Assembly (NCBI GenBank): GCA_028282705.1
Contig: JANQHI010000033.1
Coordinates: 1-64,000, forward strand
DNA: 64,000 nt
Direction of reading: 5' to 3'
From: Prolixibacteraceae bacterium
GTDB lineage: Bacteria; Bacteroidota; Bacteroidia; Bacteroidales; Prolixibacteraceae
Of this stretch, positions 35,570 through 44,218 are shown in pieces. The first letter of the stretch is position 1, and every line of letters begins with the position of its first letter. Made by a program: the position numbers and the translations under genes. A model generated the notes under the pieces. That model had not been told where the DNA came from and searched no databases. It worked only from the letters and a program-made list of their open reading frames with translations.

Positions 35570-37921
35570 ATGGATTTTAAAAAAGTTACATTTAATAAAT
35601 ATGTCCGTGGGTTTTGGATCATATTTATTTCAGGAGTACTTGGGATTTTTATTTTATTTTTTTTGATAGCAAACGGGCATTTAGGTTTTATGCCTACGTT
35701 TGATGAGTTAGAAAATCCTGAAAGTATATTAGCTTCTGAAATATATTCTGAGGATGGGGTAATACTGGATAAATATTTTTATTCAGAAAACAGGTCATTT
35801 ATAAAATACGAAAACTTACCACAGCATTTAATTGATGCTCTTATTGCTACTGAAGATATAAGGTTTTACAACCATTCAGGTATTGACCTTAGGGGGCTTG
35901 TCAGGGTTATGAAGGGGATTGTAACTTTTGATATGAGCTCAGGAGGGGGAAGTACCATTAGCCAGCAGGTTGCAAAAATGTTGTTCCCAAGGCAACGTTT
36001 TTCAAGCAAGTTGCAATTGGTATTAAGGAAGTTTAAAGAATGGGTAATTGGGGTAAAGCTTGAACGTAGCTACACCAAACAGGAGATCATTACCATGTAT
36101 CTTAATAAATACGATTTTTTGAACCTTGCTGTTGGGATTAAGTCAGCATCAAGTATTTATTTCAATATACCTCCTGATTCATTGCAAATCCATCAGTCTT
36201 CCATGTTGATTGGGATGGCTAAAAATTCGTCACGTTATAATCCTGTAAAAAGGCCAGAACTTACTAAGAAAAGGAGGAATGTTGTTTTAGCGCAAATGGC
36301 GAAATATGGTTTCATAAATAAAAATGAATATGATTCCCTTAAAATATTACCCTTAGGGCTTGACTACCAAAAAGTGGATTTCAAACAAGGTCCATCACCC
36401 TATTTTAGGGAATACCTGAGGCTTACCTTAACAGCCCGAAAACCCAATAGGGAAAATTATGCTTCATGGCAAGGGCAGAAATTTGTTGAAGATTCAGTGG
36501 AATGGGAAACCAACCCTTTGTTTGGATGGTGTAATAAGAATTTTAAACCAGATGGCAAAAATTATAACCTGTATAAAGATGGTTTAAGGATTTATACCAC
36601 CCTAGATTCGAGGCTTCAAAAATATGCAGTTGAATCAATAAAAGAACATTTAAGTGGGGACTTGCAACCTGTTTTTGATAGGAGGATGAAATCATTGAAA
36701 AACCCTCCATTTTCAGATGATATGGATGAAGAAGATGTGGAAGGTTTAATTAATCGTTCAATCAGGCAAAGTGAAAGGTATCGTGTTTTAAGGGAGCAAG
36801 GAAAAAGTTTTGATGAGATCAAAGCTGTGTTTAATGAGCCAGCTGAAATGAGCATTTTTTCATGGGAAGGAGATATTGATACAACCATGACGCCTATTGA
36901 TTCCATTAAATGGTATTTAAGGTATTTCCGGTCTTCTTTTATGGCAACAGAAACTAAGACAGGCAAGGTTAAAGCTTATGTGGGAGGGCCAAACTATGAA
37001 CATTTTATGTATGACATGGTAAAAGGAGGAAAAAGGCAGGTAGGCTCAACAGTAAAACCATTTTTGTATACCCTGGCAATGCAAAATGGATTGGAGCCAT
37101 GTAAGAGAGTCCCATATGTAAGGCAACAGTTTCAATTGGGTGATGGTTCTATTTATGAACCCAAGGATTCTGAGACCGATGAAGAAAACTATGGCAGGTT
37201 GGTTACTTTAAAGTGGGGGCTGGCAAATTCCAGAAACATGATTTCTGCCTGGGTATTAAAACAATTTAATCCACCAGCAGTAGTAGGTATGATGAAAAAA
37301 TTAGGGGTTTATAGCCCAATTGATCCTGTAGTCTCCATGTTTTTAGGTACTTCAGATATTACCTTGTATGAAATGGTAGGAGCCTTTTCAACCTATGCAA
37401 GCAAAGGTGTTTTTACAAGGCCTTATTTTGTTGCCAGGATTGAAGATAAACATGGGAATGTTGTAGCAAAGTTCAGGCCTGAAAAGCATGAGGCAATTGA
37501 TGAAAACACTGCATATTTGATGCTTAACCTTATGCAAGGAGTAATTGATGAAGGAACAGGCATCAGGTTAAGGTGGCACGAGGAATATGGCCAGTTTACC
37601 ATGCCTATTGCCGGAAAAACAGGGACAACCCAAAACCATTCAGATGGTTGGTTTATTGGTGTCACTCCTGAACTTACAGCAGGAGTATGGACAGGGGCAG
37701 ACCTTAGGAGTATCCACTTTGAAGATATTACTATGGGGCAGGGAGCCAATATGGCTTTACCCATTTGGGGCCATTTTTTCAAGAAACTACTTGCTGATGA
37801 ATCTCTGGGATATACCCAGGAGGTTGAATTTGAAAAACCTCCAAACTTCTTGATCAACCTGGACTGTGATGAAAACAACAGGCAAGAAGAAGACCAAAAT
37901 GAAATAGAAGATTTCTTTTAA
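35570..37921 (+). CDS. Class A penicillin-binding protein (PBP1A-like)
   Basis: This bifunctional enzyme polymerises and cross-links peptidoglycan. One N-terminal membrane helix (residues about 15-35) anchors it. The glycosyltransferase domain has the catalytic glutamate in ATEDIRFYNHSGID (about residue 93) and GSTISQQVAKML (about 125). The transpeptidase domain has Ser493 in STVK, the SRN motif in LANSRNMIS, and KTG at 683-685 (AGKTGTTQNHSDGWF). The length of 783 is typical. The acidic tail (RQEEDQNEIEDFF) is unremarkable. Monocistronic, ending about 440 bases before a shared terminator. Confidence 0.95.
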   Translation: MDFKKVTFNKYVRGFWIIFISGVLGIFILFFLIANGHLGFMPTFDELENPESILASEIYSEDGVILDKYFYSENRSFIKYENLPQHLIDALIATEDIRFYNHSGIDLRGLVRVMKGIVTFDMSSGGGSTISQQVAKMLFPRQRFSSKLQLVLRKFKEWVIGVKLERSYTKQEIITMYLNKYDFLNLAVGIKSASSIYFNIPPDSLQIHQSSMLIGMAKNSSRYNPVKRPELTKKRRNVVLAQMAKYGFINKNEYDSLKILPLGLDYQKVDFKQGPSPYFREYLRLTLTARKPNRENYASWQGQKFVEDSVEWETNPLFGWCNKNFKPDGKNYNLYKDGLRIYTTLDSRLQKYAVESIKEHLSGDLQPVFDRRMKSLKNPPFSDDMDEEDVEGLINRSIRQSERYRVLREQGKSFDEIKAVFNEPAEMSIFSWEGDIDTTMTPIDSIKWYLRYFRSSFMATETKTGKVKAYVGGPNYEHFMYDMVKGGKRQVGSTVKPFLYTLAMQNGLEPCKRVPYVRQQFQLGDGSIYEPKDSETDEENYGRLVTLKWGLANSRNMISAWVLKQFNPPAVVGMMKKLGVYSPIDPVVSMFLGTSDITLYEMVGAFSTYASKGVFTRPYFVARIEDKHGNVVAKFRPEKHEAIDENTAYLMLNLMQGVIDEGTGIRLRWHEEYGQFTMPIAGKTGTTQNHSDGWFIGVTPELTAGVWTGADLRSIHFEDITMGQGANMALPIWGHFFKKLLADESLGYTQEVEFEKPPNFLINLDCDENNRQEEDQNEIEDFF

Positions 37922-37945
37922 GATTTATATTTCCAAAAATGGCAA

Positions 37946-37982
37946 CACGTATTTCTACGTAGTGAATGCGTAGAAACACGTG
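37946..37982. repeat. 14-base inverted repeat, related to a site at 41624-41642
   Basis: CACGTATTTCTACG (37946-37959) and CGTAGAAACACGTG (37969-37982) are inverted arms with a single mismatch around a nine-base spacer. AACACGTATTTCTACGTAG (37944-37962) matches AACACGTATTTACACGGAG (41624-41642) at 16 of 19 positions. Role unknown: an intergenic mobile repeat or a regulator site. Confidence 0.65.
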
Positions 37983-38355
37983 ATTTTTCATTTCGGCCAG
38001 AAATACGCTAGGAATCGTAGCATATTTTAGCAAATTTTACATTATCAAATTATAATTACCAAGGCTGGTAATTTTTCGTTCAATGAAGTTCAAAATGATG
38101 GGGCTTTTTTGGTGCATCAAAGCTTTAACAGAACAAAAGAGTTTTAATTTTTGGATGTTAGTTTGTAAAGGGTGAGTAATGATACAATAGTTAGTTGAGA
38201 TTAAATGTATTTGGATAAGTTTATCTTATCCCCCCACTCGCTACGGTTTTAGACATTTGCACCTAGCTGTTTTGCTACAACGTTCGCAGAATTGACATTT
38301 AACCTTTCCTATTAGCAAAACATTCAGGTTTAATAAGGTGCGAAACGGGTGATTC

Positions 38356-38387
38356 AAAAAAGGAGTAGTGACCACTACTCCTTTTGT
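38356..38387. terminator. Intrinsic terminator shared by PBP1A and response-regulator genes
   Basis: AAAAGGAGTAGTG (38358-38370) and CACTACTCCTTTT (38373-38385) form a perfect stem with a two-base loop. On the minus strand it is followed by six T and lies 17 bases after the response-regulator stop. On the + strand a T-rich tail also follows. Confidence 0.85.
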
Positions 38388-38401
38388 TTTTAAATAAGTT
38401 T

Positions 38402-39055
38402 TTATACCCTGACAAGTTTATTTTTTATGGCATATATAACAAGCCCGGCCACGTTTTTGACACCTGTTTTTGCTAACATATTTTTCCTATGCCCTTCTAC
38501 TGTCCGGGGGCTTAAGTAAAGTTTTTCGGCAATTTCAGAATTGGTGTATTCCCTGCAGATCATTTCAAGTATTTCAATTTCCCTTTCAGAGAACATGGAA
38601 TTTGGCACTGGCTTTTGTATTTTACCCAGGTAAGCCCTATAAATGATCTGTGCTATGTTATCATCAAAATAAAACTCCTTATGCAAAACATCAAGGATGG
38701 CATTTTCAACATCTTCAGGATCTGAGTTTTTAAACAGATAGCCATTCACCCCTTTTTCAATCATATGGAGGATCAGGTGCTCATCATCATGCATAGACAG
38801 GATCAGTATCTTTATGTCAGGATAAAGTGACTTTACCTTTTCTGTGGTGACCAACCCATCCATCTCAGGCATTTTAATATCAAGCAGGATTATATCAGGC
38901 AAAGTTGTTTCCTCAGAAAGCAACTGCAACAATTCAACCCCATTGCCTGCTTCTTTGATCTCACCAATAAAAGAAAAGTCAGATAACAATGCCCTTAGCC
39001 CTTTCCTGAACAAAACATGGTCGTCAGTTATAACAATTTTTAGTTTTTTTCCCAT
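38402..39055 (-). CDS. NarL/FixJ-type response regulator
   Basis: The 217-residue protein has a receiver domain with the acidic pocket Asp11-Asp12 and phosphorylation site Asp59 (IILLDIKMPEMDG), and a C-terminal LuxR-type helix-turn-helix from about residue 153 (FSEREIEILEMI, NSEIAEKLYLSPRTVEGHRKNM). It regulates transcription after phosphorylation by the partner kinase, whose gene lies only 9 bases upstream on the same strand. Target genes are unknown; the inverted repeat at 37946-37982 and its relative at 41624-41642 flank this locus and are possible but unproven sites. Confidence 0.95.
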   Translation of the reverse strand: MGKKLKIVITDDHVLFRKGLRALLSDFSFIGEIKEAGNGVELLQLLSEETTLPDIILLDIKMPEMDGLVTTEKVKSLYPDIKILILSMHDDEHLILHMIEKGVNGYLFKNSDPEDVENAILDVLHKEFYFDDNIAQIIYRAYLGKIQKPVPNSMFSEREIEILEMICREYTNSEIAEKLYLSPRTVEGHRKNMLAKTGVKNVAGLVIYAIKNKLVRV

Positions 39056-39064
39056 GGTTTAAAA

Positions 39065-39862
39065 TTATAAATGTTCAGAGAAATCAACATAAATTATTGT
39101 GGTTGTACCTTTATGCAATTTAGAACTTATTTTGTATTTCCCATTCATAAGGGAAAGCCTTGATTCAATATTTTTTAACCCAAGCCCTTTTGCTTGTACT
39201 TTTTCAACTTCAAAACCTTTACCATTGTCGCTTACTGAAAGGAAAAGGGTTGTTCCCGAAAATTTAAGTTTAACAGTAATAACAGACCCCTCAGAATATT
39301 TAATAGAGTTATTTATTAATTCCTGGAATATCCTGTAAACAACCATTTCATATTTTGGTGCAAAACGCTGCTGGCTGTCATTGTGCCACACATCAATCTT
39401 GATAATTTTTGACTTATTTACCCAGTTGGCAAGTTCTTTAATAGCCTCAGTTAATCCAAACCTTTCAAGGGAAGGGGGTAGCAGGTTGCGAGTGATCCTC
39501 CTTATCTGGCTTATGACATCATCCAAATGTAATTTGGTTTCTGAAGCCAGCTCTTTGGAGTTATTATTTTCTGCTTTGCGCTCAATCCTGCTAAGGTTTA
39601 GCTTGATGGCTGAAAGCAAAGCCCCTACTTCATCATGAAGATCTTCTGCAAAACGTTTCCTCTCACTTTCCTGAGCAAGCAATGAGTTTTTCAATAACTC
39701 TTTTTGGTGGCCTGCCTTAATGCTGTTCAGGTGTAATTCATTTTTATGCAACCTGCGCTGATAAAATATAAAAAAGAACAGGATTCCCAAAGCAAGGCTT
39801 ACCATTGCTATGGTACCAATAAAAATTATCAGTATTAGTTCCGAATTTTCAGTTAGTTGCAT
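39065..39862 (-). CDS. Histidine kinase, HisKA_3 (NarX/DesK-like) type
   Basis: The 265-residue sensor kinase has one membrane helix (residues 8-34) with almost no periplasmic part, a short coiled linker, then the HisKA_3 domain with phospho-acceptor His76 in AEDLHDEVGALLSAIK, and an ATP-binding domain (NSIKYSEG with the N-box Asn, VSDNGKGF, GLGLKNIESRL). With no sensory domain of its own, it probably senses through the membrane or through a partner; the membrane protein at 39988-40650, 125 bases upstream on the same strand, is a candidate. It is cotranscribed with the response regulator. Confidence 0.93.
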   Translation of the reverse strand: MQLTENSELILIIFIGTIAMVSLALGILFFFIFYQRRLHKNELHLNSIKAGHQKELLKNSLLAQESERKRFAEDLHDEVGALLSAIKLNLSRIERKAENNNSKELASETKLHLDDVISQIRRITRNLLPPSLERFGLTEAIKELANWVNKSKIIKIDVWHNDSQQRFAPKYEMVVYRIFQELINNSIKYSEGSVITVKLKFSGTTLFLSVSDNGKGFEVEKVQAKGLGLKNIESRLSLMNGKYKISSKLHKGTTTIIYVDFSEHL

Positions 39863-39987
39863 TCACAAAATTTTATGCAAATTAATAAAAAAAGGGATTA
39901 TTCAGAATGAGTACCCAATCCAATATTTCTCGTTTTAAAAAATTGATATTTTGTTAAAAATAGAAAGGGAAGGATATTAAACCAAAT

Positions 39988-40650
39988 TCACAACACCTTG
40001 TGGTTAACTTTTCTTTTTACCAGGATAAATGCAACAATGATCATTACATAACAAAAAAAACCTAAGATCATGTGCATATAACCAAATTTTAATAATAGCT
40101 CCATAGATATTGCCAGCAAATAGTTGGTAAAAATATAGTATAAAAAACTACCTGAAAAATAGATTAAAAATCCTGAACTTACCCATATAGAGGGCTCCTT
40201 GCTTGGTTGGGTAAATTTTAAATCCCTTAAGATTACATAAAAATACAATATATTATACCCAATAAGAATAAACCTGCTTAAAGACCTCATATAATTATTA
40301 AAAACATAAATGCTTTGAAAAAATGCTGAATTGGCAATGGAAATTAGGATAAAAAGGATAATTATTAGTGTAATGTATTTTTGTTTAATGACGCTTTTAA
40401 TATAAAATGCATAAAATAAACTGACCATAGTAAACTGGAAGGGATTGTAAAGATGTCCTATAAAAAGTGTATTCTGAAATTTAAATACTCTAATAAGCGT
40501 GAATTGTATTAATTCTGTTGCAAATCCTATTATACAATAAACCAGTATTATTTTCAAGTCTTTCCCTAAAAGTTTTTGTTTACTCCAACCAATACAGGAC
40601 GCAATAAATGGGAATAAAATTCCTGCAATTAGAAATAGATGGATTTTCAT
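39988..40650 (-). CDS. Integral membrane protein of unknown function
   Basis: The 220-residue product is almost entirely hydrophobic, with about seven predicted membrane helices (starting IHLFLIAGILFPFIASCIG and ending MILGFFCYVMIIVAFILV) and short loops. I do not recognise a family, and there are no transporter or enzyme motifs. The position upstream of a sensor kinase that lacks a sensory domain suggests it might supply membrane sensing, but the 125-base gap leaves cotranscription uncertain. Confidence 0.65.
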   Translation of the reverse strand: MKIHLFLIAGILFPFIASCIGWSKQKLLGKDLKIILVYCIIGFATELIQFTLIRVFKFQNTLFIGHLYNPFQFTMVSLFYAFYIKSVIKQKYITLIIILFILISIANSAFFQSIYVFNNYMRSLSRFILIGYNILYFYVILRDLKFTQPSKEPSIWVSSGFLIYFSGSFLYYIFTNYLLAISMELLLKFGYMHMILGFFCYVMIIVAFILVKRKVNHKVL

Positions 40651-40850
40651 TTCTTAAAATAATTACAAAGGCTAAAAGTAATAAAAACATAATTTCTTTT
40701 TATTATTTAAAAATTATGTAATAATAATTTTGGTCATTTTCAAATATTACAAACAAATATATTCTTTGTAGTTAGTGTAAGAAGCCAAGTTAATCAGAGA
40801 AGATCTTTTGATATTAATGTTTGGGGGATAATACTGATTGGGTCTATTCT

Positions 40851-41495
40851 TTAAGGATAAATTCCTCCTTGACTACAAAATGGTGGGCATGGTCCCATAT
40901 CATTAAACACTTGCTCATCATCTCCATTTCCATCTTTCATGGCTCCCTTTGTGCCTGTTTCCATAAGCTCAAAGGTTTTTCTTATGCCAAATTCAATTTT
41001 TATGGTATCATTGCCTGTTACGTTAAAAAGCTCATCAAGCCCTTCTTTTTGCAATAGGCAACCTTTGGGGTAAATGTACTTACGCACTAGAGCTGATTCA
41101 TCAACTAGTAGTTCCCCATCGCGCCAACTGTTCCATAGGGTTAATGACTCAATCACCATTTCTATCTTATCAGAATAATCCCGGTTTGTTGGGGCTAGTT
41201 TAAACACTGGTTTAATGTTGTCATTATAAGCTCCAGTACCATCATCAGCTTTGTAAGTAGAAACAGCAAATGCACAAACTGAGTATTTTTTGTCAATAAG
41301 TTCAAGACCCAGGTACACCCTGATCCTGTTCTCATTGTTTTTGGCTAACTTCTCAAAAGTTGCCTTTTCCATAAAAATTTGGGAAATGTCCAGGTTAAAG
41401 GTTTTCCCTTTTTCTTCAATTAAGTTTTCTTTCCAGTTCAAAACCTCTACTGTGGGCACTTGCCCTGGTTTCAACTTTGATTCATTGGTTGTCAT
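40851..41495 (-). CDS. Hypothetical soluble protein (214 aa)
   Basis: No family recognised. The start is placed at 41495 (MTTNESKLKPGQVP), because an in-frame start at 41606 would add 37 residues that look like translated non-coding DNA. The product has no signal peptide or membrane helix, mixed charged sequence with possible beta strands (IRVYLGLELIDKKYSVCAFAVST), and an unusual C-terminal tail, GPCPPFCSQGGIYP, with two cysteines flanking two prolines. It lies alone between the membrane protein gene and a 350-base gap. Confident only that it is coding. Confidence 0.55.
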   Translation of the reverse strand: MTTNESKLKPGQVPTVEVLNWKENLIEEKGKTFNLDISQIFMEKATFEKLAKNNENRIRVYLGLELIDKKYSVCAFAVSTYKADDGTGAYNDNIKPVFKLAPTNRDYSDKIEMVIESLTLWNSWRDGELLVDESALVRKYIYPKGCLLQKEGLDELFNVTGNDTIKIEFGIRKTFELMETGTKGAMKDGNGDDEQVFNDMGPCPPFCSQGGIYP

Positions 41496-41845
41496 AATAT
41501 TTAAGTTTTTTGGATAACACCCTAAAAATACAACACAGGGAGTGTGCCTAAACAGGTGATAAAATGGAGCCAAAATACAAAGTGCCTGGGGGTAAGTAAA
41601 ATACACATAACCCGGCGCGTAAAAACACGTATTTACACGGAGTTAAACAGGTATTTATACTAGTTTGAGAAGGTTGAATTTAAAGTACAAATACTTAGTG
41701 GTAAATGCCTGATTTTTCAGAATATTATGTTAATTCCTGATAATTGGGTCAAATAGAAGCATATATACCATAACAATTACTGAGCATAAAAAGGTTGGCC
41801 TACCTATTCTTTTTGGCATGCAGGAGGGTCAAATAAGTACAGTTA
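41496..41845. other. Intergenic region, 350 bases, with a repeat relative at 41619-41642
   Basis: I see no gene. GTAAAAACACGTATTTAC (41619-41636) is a quasi-palindrome, and AACACGTATTTACACGGAG (41624-41642) resembles the left arm of the inverted repeat at 37946-37982. Confidence 0.5.
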
Positions 41846-42346
41846 TCAAAGGATTACCAGCAGTATTACCAGTATAAATAGAAGCATAAAAAGTACAAAT
41901 TGGTTTCTCACAAAAAGGCCTAATAAAATCAGGATTTCAATCTCTTCATTACATTGTGTGAACAATTGTATTTCGCCTTTTTCTTTTAAGATAAATTCAT
42001 TGGCTGTAAATGTAATTAACTCGCTGCCATTAAACTTCCAGGACCATTTTGATTGCCAAAAATTCTTTATTTCCAGCTCAAAACGTTTCCCATTAACCAC
42101 CACATCACTTTTGGGGTTAAACATATTGATCATAACAGAAGCTAAAAGGGAATGATCATTGGCATCATAAATTTCGAGTTTTGAAAGGAAGAATTCACGG
42201 CTAAGGGTAAAATGTTTCCCATTAATGATTGCCCTGGCTTTTGAGCTGGCTATGTTGTTCCAGGTAATGTTGCCTACCTGCTCTGTTTCCCTGTTGATAA
42301 CGAGTTTTGAGCCAAAAATATCTTTTGCCCAGCTTAACTTTTCCAT
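41846..42346 (-). CDS. Hypothetical protein with C-terminal membrane anchor (166 aa)
   Basis: I take the start at MEKLSWAKDIFGSK (42346); an ATG 30 bases upstream is also in frame. The soluble part has repeated beta-type segments (VGNITWNNIASSKARAIING, HFTLSREFFLSKLEIYDAND, KRFELEIKNFWQSKWSWKF), recalling the LURP/tubby-like fold of phospholipid-binding proteins, though this is only an impression. A strongly hydrophobic C-terminal stretch (VLFMLLFILVILLVIL) should anchor it. Transcribed towards the 350-base gap, it follows rlmN's downstream end by 92 bases on the same strand only in reverse order, so no operon is evident. Confidence 0.6.
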   Translation of the reverse strand: MEKLSWAKDIFGSKLVINRETEQVGNITWNNIASSKARAIINGKHFTLSREFFLSKLEIYDANDHSLLASVMINMFNPKSDVVVNGKRFELEIKNFWQSKWSWKFNGSELITFTANEFILKEKGEIQLFTQCNEEIEILILLGLFVRNQFVLFMLLFILVILLVIL

Positions 42347-42438
42347 TAAAGCAGTTGAATTATTTCCAACATGCAATTTATAAAAATTAGGCTGAATTTA
42401 TTCTAAACAAATGGTAAAATAGGGATCAAAGAATTTAG

Positions 42439-43479
42439 CTACCTGTTTTTTACAAGTTCTTTAGTTGAAAGGAGCCCACATGCTGCATAAATGTCTTGCC
42501 CCCTGGAAGCCCTGATGGTTGTGAATACCCCTTTTTTATTGAGGCTGTCTTTAAACTCCTGGATGGTTTCTTCATCAGTACCTATGAGTGGAGTGCCGGG
42601 GATTGGGTGGAACCTGATCAGGTTTAGCCGGCAACGCAACCCATTAAGCAGGCGTGCAAGTTCTTTCACATGTTTAGGGGAATCATTTACACCTTTGAAC
42701 ATAATGTATTCAAAAGATATCCTGCGTTGACGCCCAAAATCCCAGGCTTTGATCTCTTTGACCACTTCTTTGATAGGGTAGGCAACTTCAACAGGCATTA
42801 GGTTTTTTCTTTCTTCATCAAAAGGGGTATGCAGGCTAATGGCCAGGTGGGTATTGCTTTTTTCCAGGAAAGCAAGCATTCCGGGGATGATGCCTATTGA
42901 AGAAACTGTAATGCGTTTTGGGCTCATGGAAAAACCCCAGCCAGAGGTAAGGATTTCCAGGCTTTTAAGCACCTCTTCCAGGTTGTCAAATGGTTCACCC
43001 ATGCCCATGTACACAATGTTGGTGACTTCCTCCCTTTCTTCAATGCTTTTTATTTGGTTGATGATCTCTCCTGCTGTGAGGTTGCTTTGGAAGCCCTGTT
43101 TCCCTGTCATACAAAACAAACAGCCCATTTTGCACCCCACCTGAGAACTTACACAAACTGTTTTCCTGTCATTTTCAGGGATCATGGCTGTTTCAATAAA
43201 GTTATTGCCATGGGTTGCAAACAGGTATTTTTTTGTACCATCAACACTTTCCTGCACCTTTGAGAATGGGTTGATCCCCAGCCCATATGTTTCTTTCAAA
43301 ACCTGGCGGGTATTTTTTGAGAGGTTGGTCATATCATTAATTGATATAAGCTTTTTTTTATAAAGCCATTCAGCAATTTGTTTAGCTACAAATTTTTGCC
43401 AGCCATGTTTAGCAGCAATTTGCTGTAACTCTGTTAGGGTCTTTCCAAACAATACCTCCCTCTTGCCTTCCATATTCAA
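42439..43479 (-). CDS. rlmN: 23S rRNA A2503 methyltransferase RlmN (dual-specificity tRNA A37)
   Basis: This radical-SAM enzyme methylates C2 of A2503 in 23S rRNA and A37 of some tRNAs. The iron-sulfur ligands are Cys116, Cys120 and Cys123 in CKMGCLFC. The catalytic C-terminal cysteine is Cys334 in YAACGLLS. Other family blocks are IVYMGMGEPFDN and RCRLNLIRFHPIPG. The 346-residue length is normal. An alternative start is Met3. It follows the FNR-like gene by 11 bases, so they are probably cotranscribed. Confidence 0.96.
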   Translation of the reverse strand: MNMEGKREVLFGKTLTELQQIAAKHGWQKFVAKQIAEWLYKKKLISINDMTNLSKNTRQVLKETYGLGINPFSKVQESVDGTKKYLFATHGNNFIETAMIPENDRKTVCVSSQVGCKMGCLFCMTGKQGFQSNLTAGEIINQIKSIEEREEVTNIVYMGMGEPFDNLEEVLKSLEILTSGWGFSMSPKRITVSSIGIIPGMLAFLEKSNTHLAISLHTPFDEERKNLMPVEVAYPIKEVVKEIKAWDFGRQRRISFEYIMFKGVNDSPKHVKELARLLNGLRCRLNLIRFHPIPGTPLIGTDEETIQEFKDSLNKKGVFTTIRASRGQDIYAACGLLSTKELVKNR

Positions 43480-43490
43480 AACATGAATTA

Positions 43491-44144
43491 TTAGAAATAG
43501 ATCTCTGCCAATATGTTTTCATATGGGACACCTTTTGAAATAAGCAGGTCCCTCACTTCAACAACCATTAAAGCTTTTCCGCAAAGGTAATATTTAAAAT
43601 GTTTGGGTAGGTTGGCTTGCCCTTTGATATAACTTGTTACCCTGCCATGGAATATACCTTCACCTTGTTCACGAGAGCAGCAGCAAATGTAGTTTTCCCC
43701 TAATTTTTTCCGGATTTCAGTACCAAAATAAAACTGGTTTAAATAGCTAACACCATGGATAAGCTTTTTACAAGCAATAACCCCTGAGTCTAACATTGAA
43801 AAAAATGGTGCAATTCCTGTTCCTGTTGCAATCATCCAGGTTGATTCATTGCCTGCAACAAAACTGCCAGAAGGCTTTGAAACCAATATCTTACCACCTT
43901 CAGGGATTGAAGATAATTTTGGTGTCAGGTAGCCTTCTTCTTTAATATTAAAAAGTATGTTAACCTCATTATCCTGGGTTCCATTGCAAATGCTATAAAT
44001 TCGTGGAAGATGTTCATAGCTGAGGGCAATTTTTATAACCTGCCCAGAAATAAACCCATGCCTTTTTTCAAAGGAAATTACATGTACCCCTGGAGATATT
44101 TCAATGTTGCTAGTTATGGATGTTTCATACAGTCCTTTATCCAT
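43491..44144 (-). CDS. Ferredoxin/flavodoxin-NADP reductase-like flavoprotein
   Basis: The 217-residue protein has the FNR fold, transferring electrons between NAD(P)H and a one-electron carrier via FAD. FAD binding is shown by RIYSICNG (the RxYS motif, about residue 52) and NADP binding by ATGTGIAPFFSM. YYLCGKALMVVEVRDLL matches the CGxxxMV block, and the C-terminus ends LAEIYF with the terminal aromatic expected in plant-type and bacterial FNRs. The partner carrier is unknown. Cotranscription with rlmN, a radical-SAM enzyme that needs reduction, is suggestive but not proof of a link. Confidence 0.9.
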   Translation of the reverse strand: MDKGLYETSITSNIEISPGVHVISFEKRHGFISGQVIKIALSYEHLPRIYSICNGTQDNEVNILFNIKEEGYLTPKLSSIPEGGKILVSKPSGSFVAGNESTWMIATGTGIAPFFSMLDSGVIACKKLIHGVSYLNQFYFGTEIRKKLGENYICCCSREQGEGIFHGRVTSYIKGQANLPKHFKYYLCGKALMVVEVRDLLISKGVPYENILAEIYF

Positions 44145-44218
44145 TATGGGTTATCCTTTTGGTTCAATTTTATAAAAAGGATAAAAAGGGAATTGGTTCA
44201 AATAAATTGGATTTTCAA

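Larger units (their letters stand above)
37922..38401. other. Intergenic region, 480 bases, between convergent genes
   Basis: I see no gene. It holds the long inverted repeat at 37946-37982 and the terminator at 38356-38387, listed separately. In between the sequence is AT-rich with no clear structure. Confidence 0.5.

Noticed and set aside
41496..41606. N-terminal extension of the 214-residue hypothetical protein to 41606
   Set aside because: The extra 37 residues look like translated intergenic DNA with no signal peptide, and a good start lies at 41495.
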